A stretch of 64,000 bases of DNA, taken from the NCBI RefSeq assembly GCF_946480305.1, contig NZ_CAMLJQ010000005.1, positions 174,535 to 238,534 on the forward strand, read 5' to 3'. How positions within the stretch are numbered: the stretch's first letter is position 1; each line of letters begins with the position of its first letter. The notes below the pieces were generated by a model. That model saw only the letters and a list, made by a program, of their open reading frames with translations. It did not search any database and was not told the origin of the DNA. The position numbers and the translations under genes were made by a program. Positions 56,208 through 64,000 of this stretch are shown here, piece after piece. This stretch comes from an uncultured Caldimonas sp. (GTDB lineage Bacteria; Pseudomonadota; Gammaproteobacteria; Burkholderiales; Burkholderiaceae).

Positions 56208-58793
56208 TCAGCCCTCCTCCAGGCCCACCTCCTGCCACGTTCCCTCGGCATACCGCACGCACCGCGCGCCGTCGAAGCGCCACAGGTGCAGCCATCCGTT
56301 GTCGACCAGCTGGCGGACGACCTGATGCTGCCCGATGATGCGCTCGATGCTGTCGCGCGGCGCGTCGACGACCACGGTCAGCCGCACGGGCTCGTGCACC
56401 CAGCGCCGGCCGTCGTGCACCGACTGCAGCGGCAGGCCGATGCGCAGGTCGCCACCGTTGCCTTCGAACACGCCGATGCGGCCTCCGACCACGTTGTGCA
56501 GCAGCTTGTTGCCGCTGCCCAGGCGGGCGGGGTCGCACGTCGAGGCGTGGTACTGCCAGTTGATCCAGTGCGCCACGAGCATGGGCGCGGTCAGCAGCAA
56601 CTCCAGCACGCTGCCGTCGGTGTCGCGCGCGGCTTCATAGTCGTGCAGGAACACACGGCCATCGAGCACGAGTGTCCGGCTGCGTTCGCGCGGTGCGATG
56701 AGGAAAGCCGCGTTGCCCGCCAGGCCCCATTCAGGCCGCGTCTGCGCGCCATCGTTGGCACGGCGGCGCAACCGGGTCAGCAACTGCTCTCGCGGGGTGC
56801 GTGGATCCAGCCCGAGGTGCGATGCCCGTTCGCGGCGCACCTGATCGCAGGCCTGCGCAAAGCTCGCCTGCAAGCGGTCCCAGCGCGCCCGACCCTCGGT
56901 GGGCAGCAGATCGAGGTCGAAGGCCTCGATCTCGTCCGTCGCGGTGTTGTGCAAGGCCGCGAGAAAAACCGTGTGCGGCGCAATCTCGATCCCTCGGGCC
57001 TGCAAGCCGGCTCGCACCGCCGGCTCGTTGAGCAGATGCGCGAGCGCGCGCGCGTTCACCTCGCCCGTCTGGCCGCAGCAGGCCCCGCAGTCGAGTGACG
57101 CCGCGTGCGCATTGTTCGCACTCTGGCTCCCATGCCCCACGAGCAGGACGAGCGGCGCGAGATCGTGGTCCAGCCCCATCACGTGCAGCACGCGGGCGGC
57201 AAGCGCCACCTTGGCTTCGACATCCAGGCCTGCCAGCACGGGCCGGCAGATGGGCCGGTAGCGCGCCGGCAGGCCCTGCAGGTCGTCGCGCTCGGCAGCG
57301 CCGGCCGAGGGGCTGATCCAGCGAGCGAGATGGCGCAGGTACCCCGCCCCGGCGGCTTCCACGAACGAGAACGCGGCGGTGGGCCAGCGGCTGGCCGCGC
57401 CCCACGCGTCGGTCCAGGCAAAGCTGCGCTGCCGCGCTCGTGTGGCTGCGCCGATCAGGTCCGGCCCGTCCACCCCAGGTTCGCCGGGAGCGCGCAGGAG
57501 GTGGTCTGTCGCTTCCAATTGGGGCGCCAGCAGCCCCGGCAGTTGCGGCCGGCGGGCCTGCGTGGCGAGCGGCGTGTAGGCCAACGGCAGGCCGAAGAAC
57601 CCGGCAAAACCGACGGTCTGCACGGCGGGCCACACCGCCTCCAGCGCCCGGCGCAGGCGCTCGCTGCGAACATCGATGCAGAACGCGGCCTGGACCTCGA
57701 CTGCCGGAGGCCGCGCTGCCGCCTCGGCCGCATGGGGCGCCTCGACGAGCTTGCGCACCAGCCGGCGCTGGTAGCCGGCATCGAGCGCCGCCTGCCACAC
57801 CTCGTCCACGATCAGTGCGTCTTCCGCCTGCCGCAAGCGAACGGCGGCGTTGCTCCATTCGGCCTGGAGCGAGGCGAAGGCCCGCTGCGCCGCCGCATCC
57901 TCCTTGCATTCGAGCAGGATCGCGCCCCAAGCAAGCCGGATGGCGAGCAGGTCGCGCAGGTGGGTGTCGGCCTGACCGCCGAGGCGGGCCTGCCAGCCCA
58001 GGTAGGCGCACCACGAGGCCCAGCCGTTGACGGTGAGCAGCACGGCCTCCAGATAGTCGGCCCAGACGCTCTCGGGCAAGCCCAACCGCTGCAAGACCCA
58101 GCGCTCGGCGTCGGCACGCGTGGCCGGTAGCGCGCCGAGCGCGCTGGACAGGCGCGGCAGGCCCATCAGCACGCCGATGCCATGGTCGTAGGCCAGGGTG
58201 TCGCGCCAGAACGCGTACAAGCCCTCGTCGCGCAGGGGTTGCCAGTCTGCCTGGTGCTCATCGAAGTAGGCGGCGCACGTCTGACTGACCTGGTGTGTGA
58301 TCGCCTGGCGCCACGACAGCCGCGCATGGCGTGCGGGATCATCGTCGAGCACGTCGATGAGCAGCGGCAGCTTCGGCGTCTCCCGCGGGCGGTGCAGCGC
58401 ACCGACGCACTCGCGCTCGGTCCATCCTGCCGCCCGCGCGGCGGGCAGCGTCGCGAGCGCGTGGGCGAGATCCGCCGGCGCGATGCGGCCTTCCTCCCAG
58501 GCTTGCCGGAGGTGATCGCGCGGCGGAAAGACCTGGATGTCCGCCAACACGGCCATGCGGGCGGCCACCCGGCGCAGGGGCAGCGCGGTGCGCGCCCAGT
58601 GCGGGTTCACCGCGATCGAGCGATCCAGCGGCCAGGTGGGCGCAATGGCGTTGCAGGCCTGTTCGCAGGCGGCTTCGATGCGCGCCTGCAGGGCAGCGGC
58701 GGCGGGCGCAGGGGAAGGTGCGAGCCCTTCATGCGCCGGGAGCTCCCGGTCGGTATCGCCGGCATGCCGGGTCGCAAAGGCGAGGTCGTCCAT
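56208..58793 (-). CDS. dabA: DabA-type inorganic carbon transporter subunit (DUF2309)
   Basis: Zinc-dependent subunit of the DAB inorganic-carbon (CO2/bicarbonate) accumulator, 861 residues. The carbonic-anhydrase-like zinc site is Cys372-x-Asp374 (FCIDVRSE), His554 (GHGSQS) and Cys569 (DCGACCG); the 15-residue His-Cys gap equals that of characterised DabA. It is cytosolic and works with the membrane protein DabB. The start ATG 58793 shares one base with the dabB stop (TGATG). Related to family UPF0753. Confidence 0.93.
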   Translation of the reverse strand: MDDLAFATRHAGDTDRELPAHEGLAPSPAPAAAALQARIEAACEQACNAIAPTWPLDRSIAVNPHWARTALPLRRVAARMAVLADIQVFPPRDHLRQAWEEGRIAPADLAHALATLPAARAAGWTERECVGALHRPRETPKLPLLIDVLDDDPARHARLSWRQAITHQVSQTCAAYFDEHQADWQPLRDEGLYAFWRDTLAYDHGIGVLMGLPRLSSALGALPATRADAERWVLQRLGLPESVWADYLEAVLLTVNGWASWCAYLGWQARLGGQADTHLRDLLAIRLAWGAILLECKEDAAAQRAFASLQAEWSNAAVRLRQAEDALIVDEVWQAALDAGYQRRLVRKLVEAPHAAEAAARPPAVEVQAAFCIDVRSERLRRALEAVWPAVQTVGFAGFFGLPLAYTPLATQARRPQLPGLLAPQLEATDHLLRAPGEPGVDGPDLIGAATRARQRSFAWTDAWGAASRWPTAAFSFVEAAGAGYLRHLARWISPSAGAAERDDLQGLPARYRPICRPVLAGLDVEAKVALAARVLHVMGLDHDLAPLVLLVGHGSQSANNAHAASLDCGACCGQTGEVNARALAHLLNEPAVRAGLQARGIEIAPHTVFLAALHNTATDEIEAFDLDLLPTEGRARWDRLQASFAQACDQVRRERASHLGLDPRTPREQLLTRLRRRANDGAQTRPEWGLAGNAAFLIAPRERSRTLVLDGRVFLHDYEAARDTDGSVLELLLTAPMLVAHWINWQYHASTCDPARLGSGNKLLHNVVGGRIGVFEGNGGDLRIGLPLQSVHDGRRWVHEPVRLTVVVDAPRDSIERIIGQHQVVRQLVDNGWLHLWRFDGARCVRYAEGTWQEVGLEEG

Positions 58794-60391
58794 CAAGGTC
58801 TTTCGAGGAGGGCTTGTTCGGAGGGCGCAACAAGGACTGCCGGGCCCGAGCCGTGCTCGTGCCAGCGCGTTGCCGCCCGGCCCCAGCGTGAGGGCCAGAT
58901 CTGCAGTGCCAGGCGGGTGTAGAACTCGTCCAGATAGAACCCGGCGTAGGTCCAGCGGCGCCATGCAGCCAGGCGGTGCGGGTTGATCTGCAACGTCACC
59001 AGGCAGGCATACATCGCGGCCATGCCTGTCAGCGCCACGATCCCGCCCACACCGTGCGGCGAGTCCTCGAGGCCCAGCGGCACGGCATGCACCAAGAGCG
59101 CGAGGCTCGTCAGGACCGCGACGATCGCCCCCCCGGCGATGGCGCGCCACCAGCGGCCGGCGAGCGGGCCCGCGCCTTTGCGGGGCAGCCACAGCATCGG
59201 AGACCACGCCAGCGCAAGCACGCCGCTCCACCACCAGGGCCAGGCCGGGCTGTCTGCCAGCGCCACAACCAGGGCCGTGATGCCCGCAGCCAGCACCGGT
59301 GCCGCGATCAGGCTCAGCGGGGAGACTGCGGTGGTCCCGCGCATCATCTGCAGCCGGCTTTGCTGCACCACGCTCGCCGCCGACAGGAAGGCGTGCGCCT
59401 TGTACAGCGAGTGCCCGACGAGGTGCAGCGCGGCCAGGGTGTAAAGGCCCAGGCCGCACTCGAGGACCATGAAGCCCATCTGAGCGACCGTGGACCATGC
59501 CAGCCGCACCTTGATGCTGACGCGCGTCAGCATCACCGCCCCCGCCAGCAGCGCCGTGGCGAGGCCGAACCCGATGAGCAGCCAGCGGGCGACCACCGCC
59601 GCCTCGAGCAACGGCGCGAACCGGATGAGCACCCACCCGCCGAGGTTCACGACGCCGGCATGCAGCAGCGCGGACACGGGGGTCGGCGCCTCCATCACCT
59701 GGATCAGCCAGCCATGCACAGGCAGCAGCGCGGTTCGCACGATCACGGCCAGGACCAGACAGACGGCGCTTCCCTGCAGCAAGACGGAAGCGCCGCTTTG
59801 GTCCAGGTGCAGTCGCAGGTCCGACAGCGAGCCGCTGCCCACCTCCGTCCAGGCGAGCGCGGCCGCCCCGAGCAGCAAGACGTCGGCGAGCCGGTCGGCC
59901 AGCCGCTTCTTGTGCGCCGCCAGCAAGGCGAACGGCCGATCCGCATAGAAGCACAGCAGGCGCTGAAGGCCGACGCCCACCAGCGCCCAGGCCCCGATGA
60001 GCACCAGCCAATGGTCCGCAAGCAGCACCAGGTGCACCGCGGCCACGACGCTGGCAAACGCCGTCACGTAGCGCGACTGCCCCGCTTCACCGTTCAGGTA
60101 GCGCGACGAGAACACGCCGATGACGGTGGCGAGCAGTTGAACCAGCAAGGCCATCCAGGCGCCGGGCAGACTGACGGCCAGCCACCGCAGCCATGCCGGG
60201 CCGCCGGACTGCAGCGGCAGCCAAGCCAGTGCCGCCAGGCCCCCGAGCAGGGCCGCACCGGCGAACAGCGCGTAGCCGCGCCAGAGCGTCACGCCCTGCG
60301 GACGAGCCCAGCCCGACCACAGCGCGAGGCCGGACATCAACACCACCGGCGCAAACACCAGCGCAAGGAACAACGGATCGGGACCACCCAT
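58793..60391 (-). CDS. dabB: DabB-type NADH dehydrogenase subunit 5-like membrane protein
   Basis: Ion-driven membrane partner of DabA, 532 residues with about 13-14 transmembrane helices in the proton-antiporter (NuoL/MrpA-like) fold. The core helix region has VHGWLIQVMEAPTPVSALLHAGVVNLGG and the charged Lys of the family. It carries no NDH-1 partners nearby. ATG 60391 is used; a GTG lies 6 bp upstream. It is divergent from a LysR gene, with a 95-bp gap. Confidence 0.92.
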   Translation of the reverse strand: MGGPDPLFLALVFAPVVLMSGLALWSGWARPQGVTLWRGYALFAGAALLGGLAALAWLPLQSGGPAWLRWLAVSLPGAWMALLVQLLATVIGVFSSRYLNGEAGQSRYVTAFASVVAAVHLVLLADHWLVLIGAWALVGVGLQRLLCFYADRPFALLAAHKKRLADRLADVLLLGAAALAWTEVGSGSLSDLRLHLDQSGASVLLQGSAVCLVLAVIVRTALLPVHGWLIQVMEAPTPVSALLHAGVVNLGGWVLIRFAPLLEAAVVARWLLIGFGLATALLAGAVMLTRVSIKVRLAWSTVAQMGFMVLECGLGLYTLAALHLVGHSLYKAHAFLSAASVVQQSRLQMMRGTTAVSPLSLIAAPVLAAGITALVVALADSPAWPWWWSGVLALAWSPMLWLPRKGAGPLAGRWWRAIAGGAIVAVLTSLALLVHAVPLGLEDSPHGVGGIVALTGMAAMYACLVTLQINPHRLAAWRRWTYAGFYLDEFYTRLALQIWPSRWGRAATRWHEHGSGPAVLVAPSEQALLERP

Positions 60392-60436
60392 GGACACACC
60401 TTCTTGACGAACGGCGGCATGGTGCTTGTCCGCGGA

Positions 60437-60464
60437 AGTTCTGTAAATTACATTGATTCGAACT
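60437..60464. promoter_or_regulatory. Nested inverted repeats between dabB and lysR (candidate operator)
   Basis: An 11-bp palindrome TGTAAATTACA (60442-60452) fits the T-N11-A type of LysR binding site. It is flanked by AGTTC at 60437-60441 and GAACT at 60460-60464 as outer arms. The area is AT-rich, unlike its neighbours, and lies between the two divergent starts. Confidence 0.6.
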
Positions 60465-60486
60465 TTTTCATACTCAAATCAGAACG

Positions 60487-61404
60487 ATGAACCTGGAGCA
60501 GCTGAACTTCCACCACCTTTTCTATTTTTGGCGCGTCGCCAAGACGGGCCACCTGACCCGCGCAGCGCAGGAGCTCCACACCTCGCAGTCGGCGCTGTCC
60601 ACGCAGATCAAGCTGCTCGAAGACCGGCTCGGCGAGGCCTTGTTCGAACGCGAGGGGCGCCGCCTGCTGTTGACCGACACCGGGCGCCTGGTCCACGCCT
60701 ACGCCGAGAACATCTTCGGGCTCGGCCAGGAAATGCTGGGACGCCTGCAGGGCCGCAGCGAGGGCATGGTCCGGCTGCGGGTGGGCAGCGTGGCCACGCT
60801 GTCGCGCAACTACCAGGAGAACTGGATGCGCCCCCTGCTCACCGACCCTTCCGTCGTCCTCGTCCTGGAGTCCGGGCTGCTCGAAGGCCTGCTGGAGCGG
60901 CTGCTGCAGCACCAGCTCGATGTGGTCCTGGCGAACGAAGCCGTCCCTGCCGATCCCGACCGCCCGTTGCTGTGCCGCTTCCTAGGCAGCCAGGCCATCT
61001 CGCTCGTCGGCCCCCCGAGCCGCTGGAAGGGCCAGACGCTGCGCATGCCCGAAGACCTCGATGGCGCCGACATGGCCGTGCCCGGCCGCAGACACGCCCT
61101 GCGTGCGCAGTTCGACGCGATGTGCATGTCGGCCGACGTCAAGCCGCGGGTGCGCGCGGAGGTCGACGACATGGCGATGCTTCGCCTGATCGCGCGGGAC
61201 AGCGGATGGCTCACGGTGCTGCCCGAAGTCGTCGTGCAGGACGAATTGCGCCGGGGCGACCTGGTCACGGTGGGGCAATCGACTCAACTGCAGGAAAACT
61301 TCTACGCCATCACGACGCCCCATCGCCATCGTGTCGAGCGCCTGGAGCGGCTGCTGGCCGGCCCGTCCGGCCCTCCGCGCAGTCCTCACACGGGAAAACC
61401 GTGA
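60487..61404 (+). CDS. LysR-family transcriptional regulator, divergent from dabAB
   Basis: 305-residue LysR regulator. The N-terminal winged helix-turn-helix has HHLFYFWRVAKTGHLTRAAQELHTSQSALSTQI; the effector domain covers about 92-295. It resembles the NhaR-like LysR proteins that accompany dabAB operons. By context it controls dabAB, perhaps in response to inorganic carbon; the effector is unknown. Confidence 0.9.
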   Translation: MNLEQLNFHHLFYFWRVAKTGHLTRAAQELHTSQSALSTQIKLLEDRLGEALFEREGRRLLLTDTGRLVHAYAENIFGLGQEMLGRLQGRSEGMVRLRVGSVATLSRNYQENWMRPLLTDPSVVLVLESGLLEGLLERLLQHQLDVVLANEAVPADPDRPLLCRFLGSQAISLVGPPSRWKGQTLRMPEDLDGADMAVPGRRHALRAQFDAMCMSADVKPRVRAEVDDMAMLRLIARDSGWLTVLPEVVVQDELRRGDLVTVGQSTQLQENFYAITTPHRHRVERLERLLAGPSGPPRSPHTGKP

Positions 61405-61443
61405 CCACAGCGCAGGTGCGGTTGCTGACGCCCGCCCGCAACA

Positions 61444-61503
61444 GCATCGGCATCGGCATCGGCATCGGCATCGGCATCGGCATCGGCATCGGCATCGGCA
61501 CCG
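61444..61503 (+). repeat. Hexanucleotide microsatellite (GCATCG)n
   Basis: Nine and a half perfect tandem units of GCATCG (61444-61500), with a tenth unit changed at one base (GCACCG, 61498-61503). It lies between the LysR gene and the aldo/keto reductase gene. Slippage could change the tract length in steps of six bases. Confidence 0.95.
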
Positions 61504-61600
61504 GACGCGCGAGAATGGCGCCCTCCCCCGGCCAGACCGGCCTCCTTCCTGCGAACGCCGCTCGCGGCGACGCAGCATCTTCCACCCACGACGACACCCG

Positions 61601-62509
61601 ATGCAGCCCTCCCTCCCACACGTCGAACTCTGCCCCGGCGGCCCCCGCCTGTCCCGCATCGTCGCCGGCGCCTGGCGCATGGACAGCTGGGGCTGGACGC
61701 CTCAGCAGCGACTGCGCTGGATCGAGCAGTGCCTGGAGCTGGGCGTCACCAGCTTCGACCATGCCGACATCTATGGCGGCTACAGCGTCGAAGGCCTGTT
61801 CGGCGAAGCGCTGCAGCTCGCGCCGCAACTGCGCGAGCAGATGCAGCTCGTCAGCAAATGCGGGATCCAGCTGGTGGCCGAAGCGCGGCCGCAGCACCGG
61901 ATCAAGGCCTATGACACCTCCCATGCCCACATCGTTGCTTCGGTCGAAAACTCCCTGCGGGGGCTGCGCACCGACCGACTCGACCTCTTGCTGATCCACC
62001 GCCCCGACCCGCTGATGGACGCCGATGAGGTCGCGCGCGCCTTCGACGACCTGCGCCGCGACGGCAAGGTGCTGCATTTCGGGGTCTCCAACTTCACGCC
62101 TGCACAGTTCTCGCTGCTTGCCAGCCGTACGCCGCTGGTGACGAACCAGGTGGAGTTGTCGCCGCTGCAGATGAACGCGCTGCACGACGGCACGCTCGAT
62201 CAGGCACAGCAACTGCGGTGCAAGCCCATGTTGTGGTCGCCGCTGGCCGGGGGCCGGTTGTTCACCGGGCAAGACGAAGAGGCAGTGCGGGTGCGCTCGT
62301 GCCTGGAAGCGATCGCCGCCCGCTGGCACTGCCCGGTGGCCGCCGTCGTCTACGCCTGGCTGCTGAGGCACCCGTCGCAGCCGCTTCCCATCGTCGGTTC
62401 GAGCCGCGTCGAGGCGCTGCGTCAGGCCGTCGACGCGCTCGAACTGCCGGTCGATGCCGCCACCTGGCACGAGGTCTGGTCTGCGGCCGCCGGCCGCGAA
62501 GTGCCGTGA
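61601..62509 (+). CDS. Aldo/keto reductase, YdhF-like
   Basis: NAD(P)H-dependent oxidoreductase of 302 residues with a TIM barrel. Asp/Tyr are in FDHADIYGGYS, the Lys in VSKCG, the His in LLIHRPDP; the NADPH site is IVGSSRVEALRQA. Homologues such as E. coli YdhF are broad-range carbonyl reductases; the substrate is unknown. The start ATG 61601 has no clear ribosome site, and the microsatellite lies about 100 bp upstream. Confidence 0.9.
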   Translation: MQPSLPHVELCPGGPRLSRIVAGAWRMDSWGWTPQQRLRWIEQCLELGVTSFDHADIYGGYSVEGLFGEALQLAPQLREQMQLVSKCGIQLVAEARPQHRIKAYDTSHAHIVASVENSLRGLRTDRLDLLLIHRPDPLMDADEVARAFDDLRRDGKVLHFGVSNFTPAQFSLLASRTPLVTNQVELSPLQMNALHDGTLDQAQQLRCKPMLWSPLAGGRLFTGQDEEAVRVRSCLEAIAARWHCPVAAVVYAWLLRHPSQPLPIVGSSRVEALRQAVDALELPVDAATWHEVWSAAAGREVP

Positions 62510-62538
62510 AGCACCGATCCCTGGGGTTTCCGACAGCT

Positions 62539-62567
62539 CTTGAAACCGCGGGGGCCGTCCCTATAAT
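62539..62567 (+). promoter_or_regulatory. groES promoter with sigma-32- and sigma-70-type boxes
   Basis: A -35-like CTTGAAA (62539-62545) and a -10-like CCCTATAAT (62559-62567). TTGAAA with TATAAT at a 16-bp spacing suits sigma-70; CTTGAAA with CCCTAT at 13 bp also suits heat-shock sigma-32. The start of transcription would fall just before the CIRCE element. Confidence 0.75.
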
Positions 62568-62576
62568 TCCGCTCTG

Positions 62577-62603
62577 TTAGCACTCTCCACGGGCGAGTGC
62601 TAG
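62577..62603 (+). promoter_or_regulatory. CIRCE operator (HrcA-binding site)
   Basis: TTAGCACTC-N9-GAGTGCTAG, an inverted repeat with one mismatch from the CIRCE consensus TTAGCACTC-N9-GAGTGCTAA. In the start of the groES mRNA leader, so HrcA repression of groES-groEL is expected. Confidence 0.95.
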
Positions 62604-62644
62604 TAATTCGGACCGATCGCATCAGCAATCGATCCAACCATGTA

Positions 62645-62668
62645 AATGAGCGCTCACATGCGCTCATT
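62645..62668 (+). other. Second stem-loop in the groES leader
   Basis: A perfect 8-bp inverted repeat AATGAGCG/CGCTCATT with an 8-base loop, 41 bp after CIRCE and 38 bp before the groES start. No U-tract follows, so not a terminator; it may affect mRNA stability or translation. Confidence 0.6.
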
Positions 62669-62706
62669 CCTGTTCCAGAAGTGCCTTCCTACACAAAGGA
62701 GATGCA

Positions 62707-62997
62707 ATGAAACTTCGTCCGTTGCACGATCGCGTGATCGTCAAGCGCCTCGAGAATGAAACCAAGACCGCTTCGGGCATCGTGATCCCCGACAACGCCG
62801 CCGAGAAGCCCGACCAGGGTGAAGTGCTCGCGGTGGGCCCGGGCAAGCGCAACGACAAGGGCGACTTCGTGGCCCTGAACGTCAAGGTCGGCGACCGCGT
62901 CCTGTTCGGCAAGTACAGCGGCCAGACCGTCAAGGTCGATGGCGACGAGCTGCTGGTGATGCGCGAGGAAGACCTCTTCGCCGTCGTCGAGAAGTAA
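62707..62997 (+). CDS. groES: Co-chaperonin GroES
   Basis: 96-residue co-chaperonin that caps GroEL. The mobile loop is at about 17-32 ([18 protein letters not shown]) and the family start is [21 protein letters not shown] precedes ATG 62707. First gene of the groES-groEL operon. Confidence 0.98.
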   Translation: MKLRPLHDRVIVKRLENETKTASGIVIPDNAAEKPDQGEVLAVGPGKRNDKGDFVALNVKVGDRVLFGKYSGQTVKVDGDELLVMREEDLFAVVEK

Positions 62998-63012
62998 TCC
63001 AGCGCCCGCTGA

Positions 63013-64000
<988 letters not shown>

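Noticed and set aside
61444..61503. Tandem repeat considered as a CRISPR array
   Set aside because: Units are six bases with no spacers; it is a simple microsatellite.

Overview
The window is about 64 kb of GC-rich, gene-dense chromosome. Gene orders such as rpoE-rseA-rseB-mucD, lepA-lepB-rnc-era-recO-pdxJ-acpS, rpmF-plsX-fabHDG-acpP-fabF and rluC/rne, together with the protein sequences, point to a betaproteobacterium of the order Burkholderiales. My best guess is the Rubrivivax/Leptothrix/Methylibium neighbourhood; this is inferred from gene order and protein character, not from a search. I saw no rRNA, tRNA, insertion sequence, prophage or CRISPR array.

Layout. 1-2.9 kb: end of a urease operon (ureC 3' part, ureE, ureF, ureG). 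3.2-4.3 kb: an orphan branched-chain-type solute-binding protein. 4.4-7.5 kb, minus strand: rluC, a HAD phosphatase, a Rieske ferredoxin and sppA. 7.5-11.2 kb: a long leader and rne (RNase E). 11.3-23.7 kb, minus strand: sigma-E gene rpoE with rseA, rseB and a DegP/MucD protease, then lepA, lepB, a DUF4845 protein, rnc, era, recO, pdxJ, acpS and nagZ. The 550-bp gap between mucD and lepA holds two leftward terminators, a candidate small RNA and a perfect DnaA box. 23.7-30.7 kb, minus strand: the fatty-acid/phospholipid initiation cluster (DUF177, rpmF, plsX, fabH, fabD, fabG, acpP, fabF) ending in a YgfX-like membrane protein that overlaps rpoE. 30.8-32.2 kb: maf and an RsmI-like methyltransferase. 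32.2-33.6 kb: a DEAD-box helicase.

33.7-42.0 kb, minus strand: an eight-gene glycan cluster. It encodes a flippase, acyltransferase, GT4, GT2, methyltransferase, PLP aminotransferase, phosphoglycosyl transferase and a membrane nucleotide-sugar 4,6-dehydratase, often with ATGA stop-start overlaps. These could make and export a lipid-linked amino-sugar glycan. 42.2-56.2 kb: lysS, a flavin-binding PPOX protein, enoyl-CoA hydratase, DUF3108, an M61 peptidase, DUF3429, DUF4148, dsbC, a UbiH-like monooxygenase, an AsmA-like protein, a MOSC protein and ychF. 56.2-61.4 kb: dabA and dabB (inorganic-carbon accumulation) with a divergent LysR regulator. 61.4-64 kb: a hexanucleotide microsatellite, an aldo/keto reductase, and groES-groEL (cut by the window end) behind a CIRCE operator.

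Most genes are housekeeping. The items that stand out are the candidate sRNA and DnaA-box region between mucD and lepA, a collagen-like Gly-X-Y tract in RNase E, the GGCATC microsatellite, the dabAB/LysR pair with a nested operator, the glycan cluster, and an extra hairpin in the groES leader. I did not find a clearly new multi-gene system.
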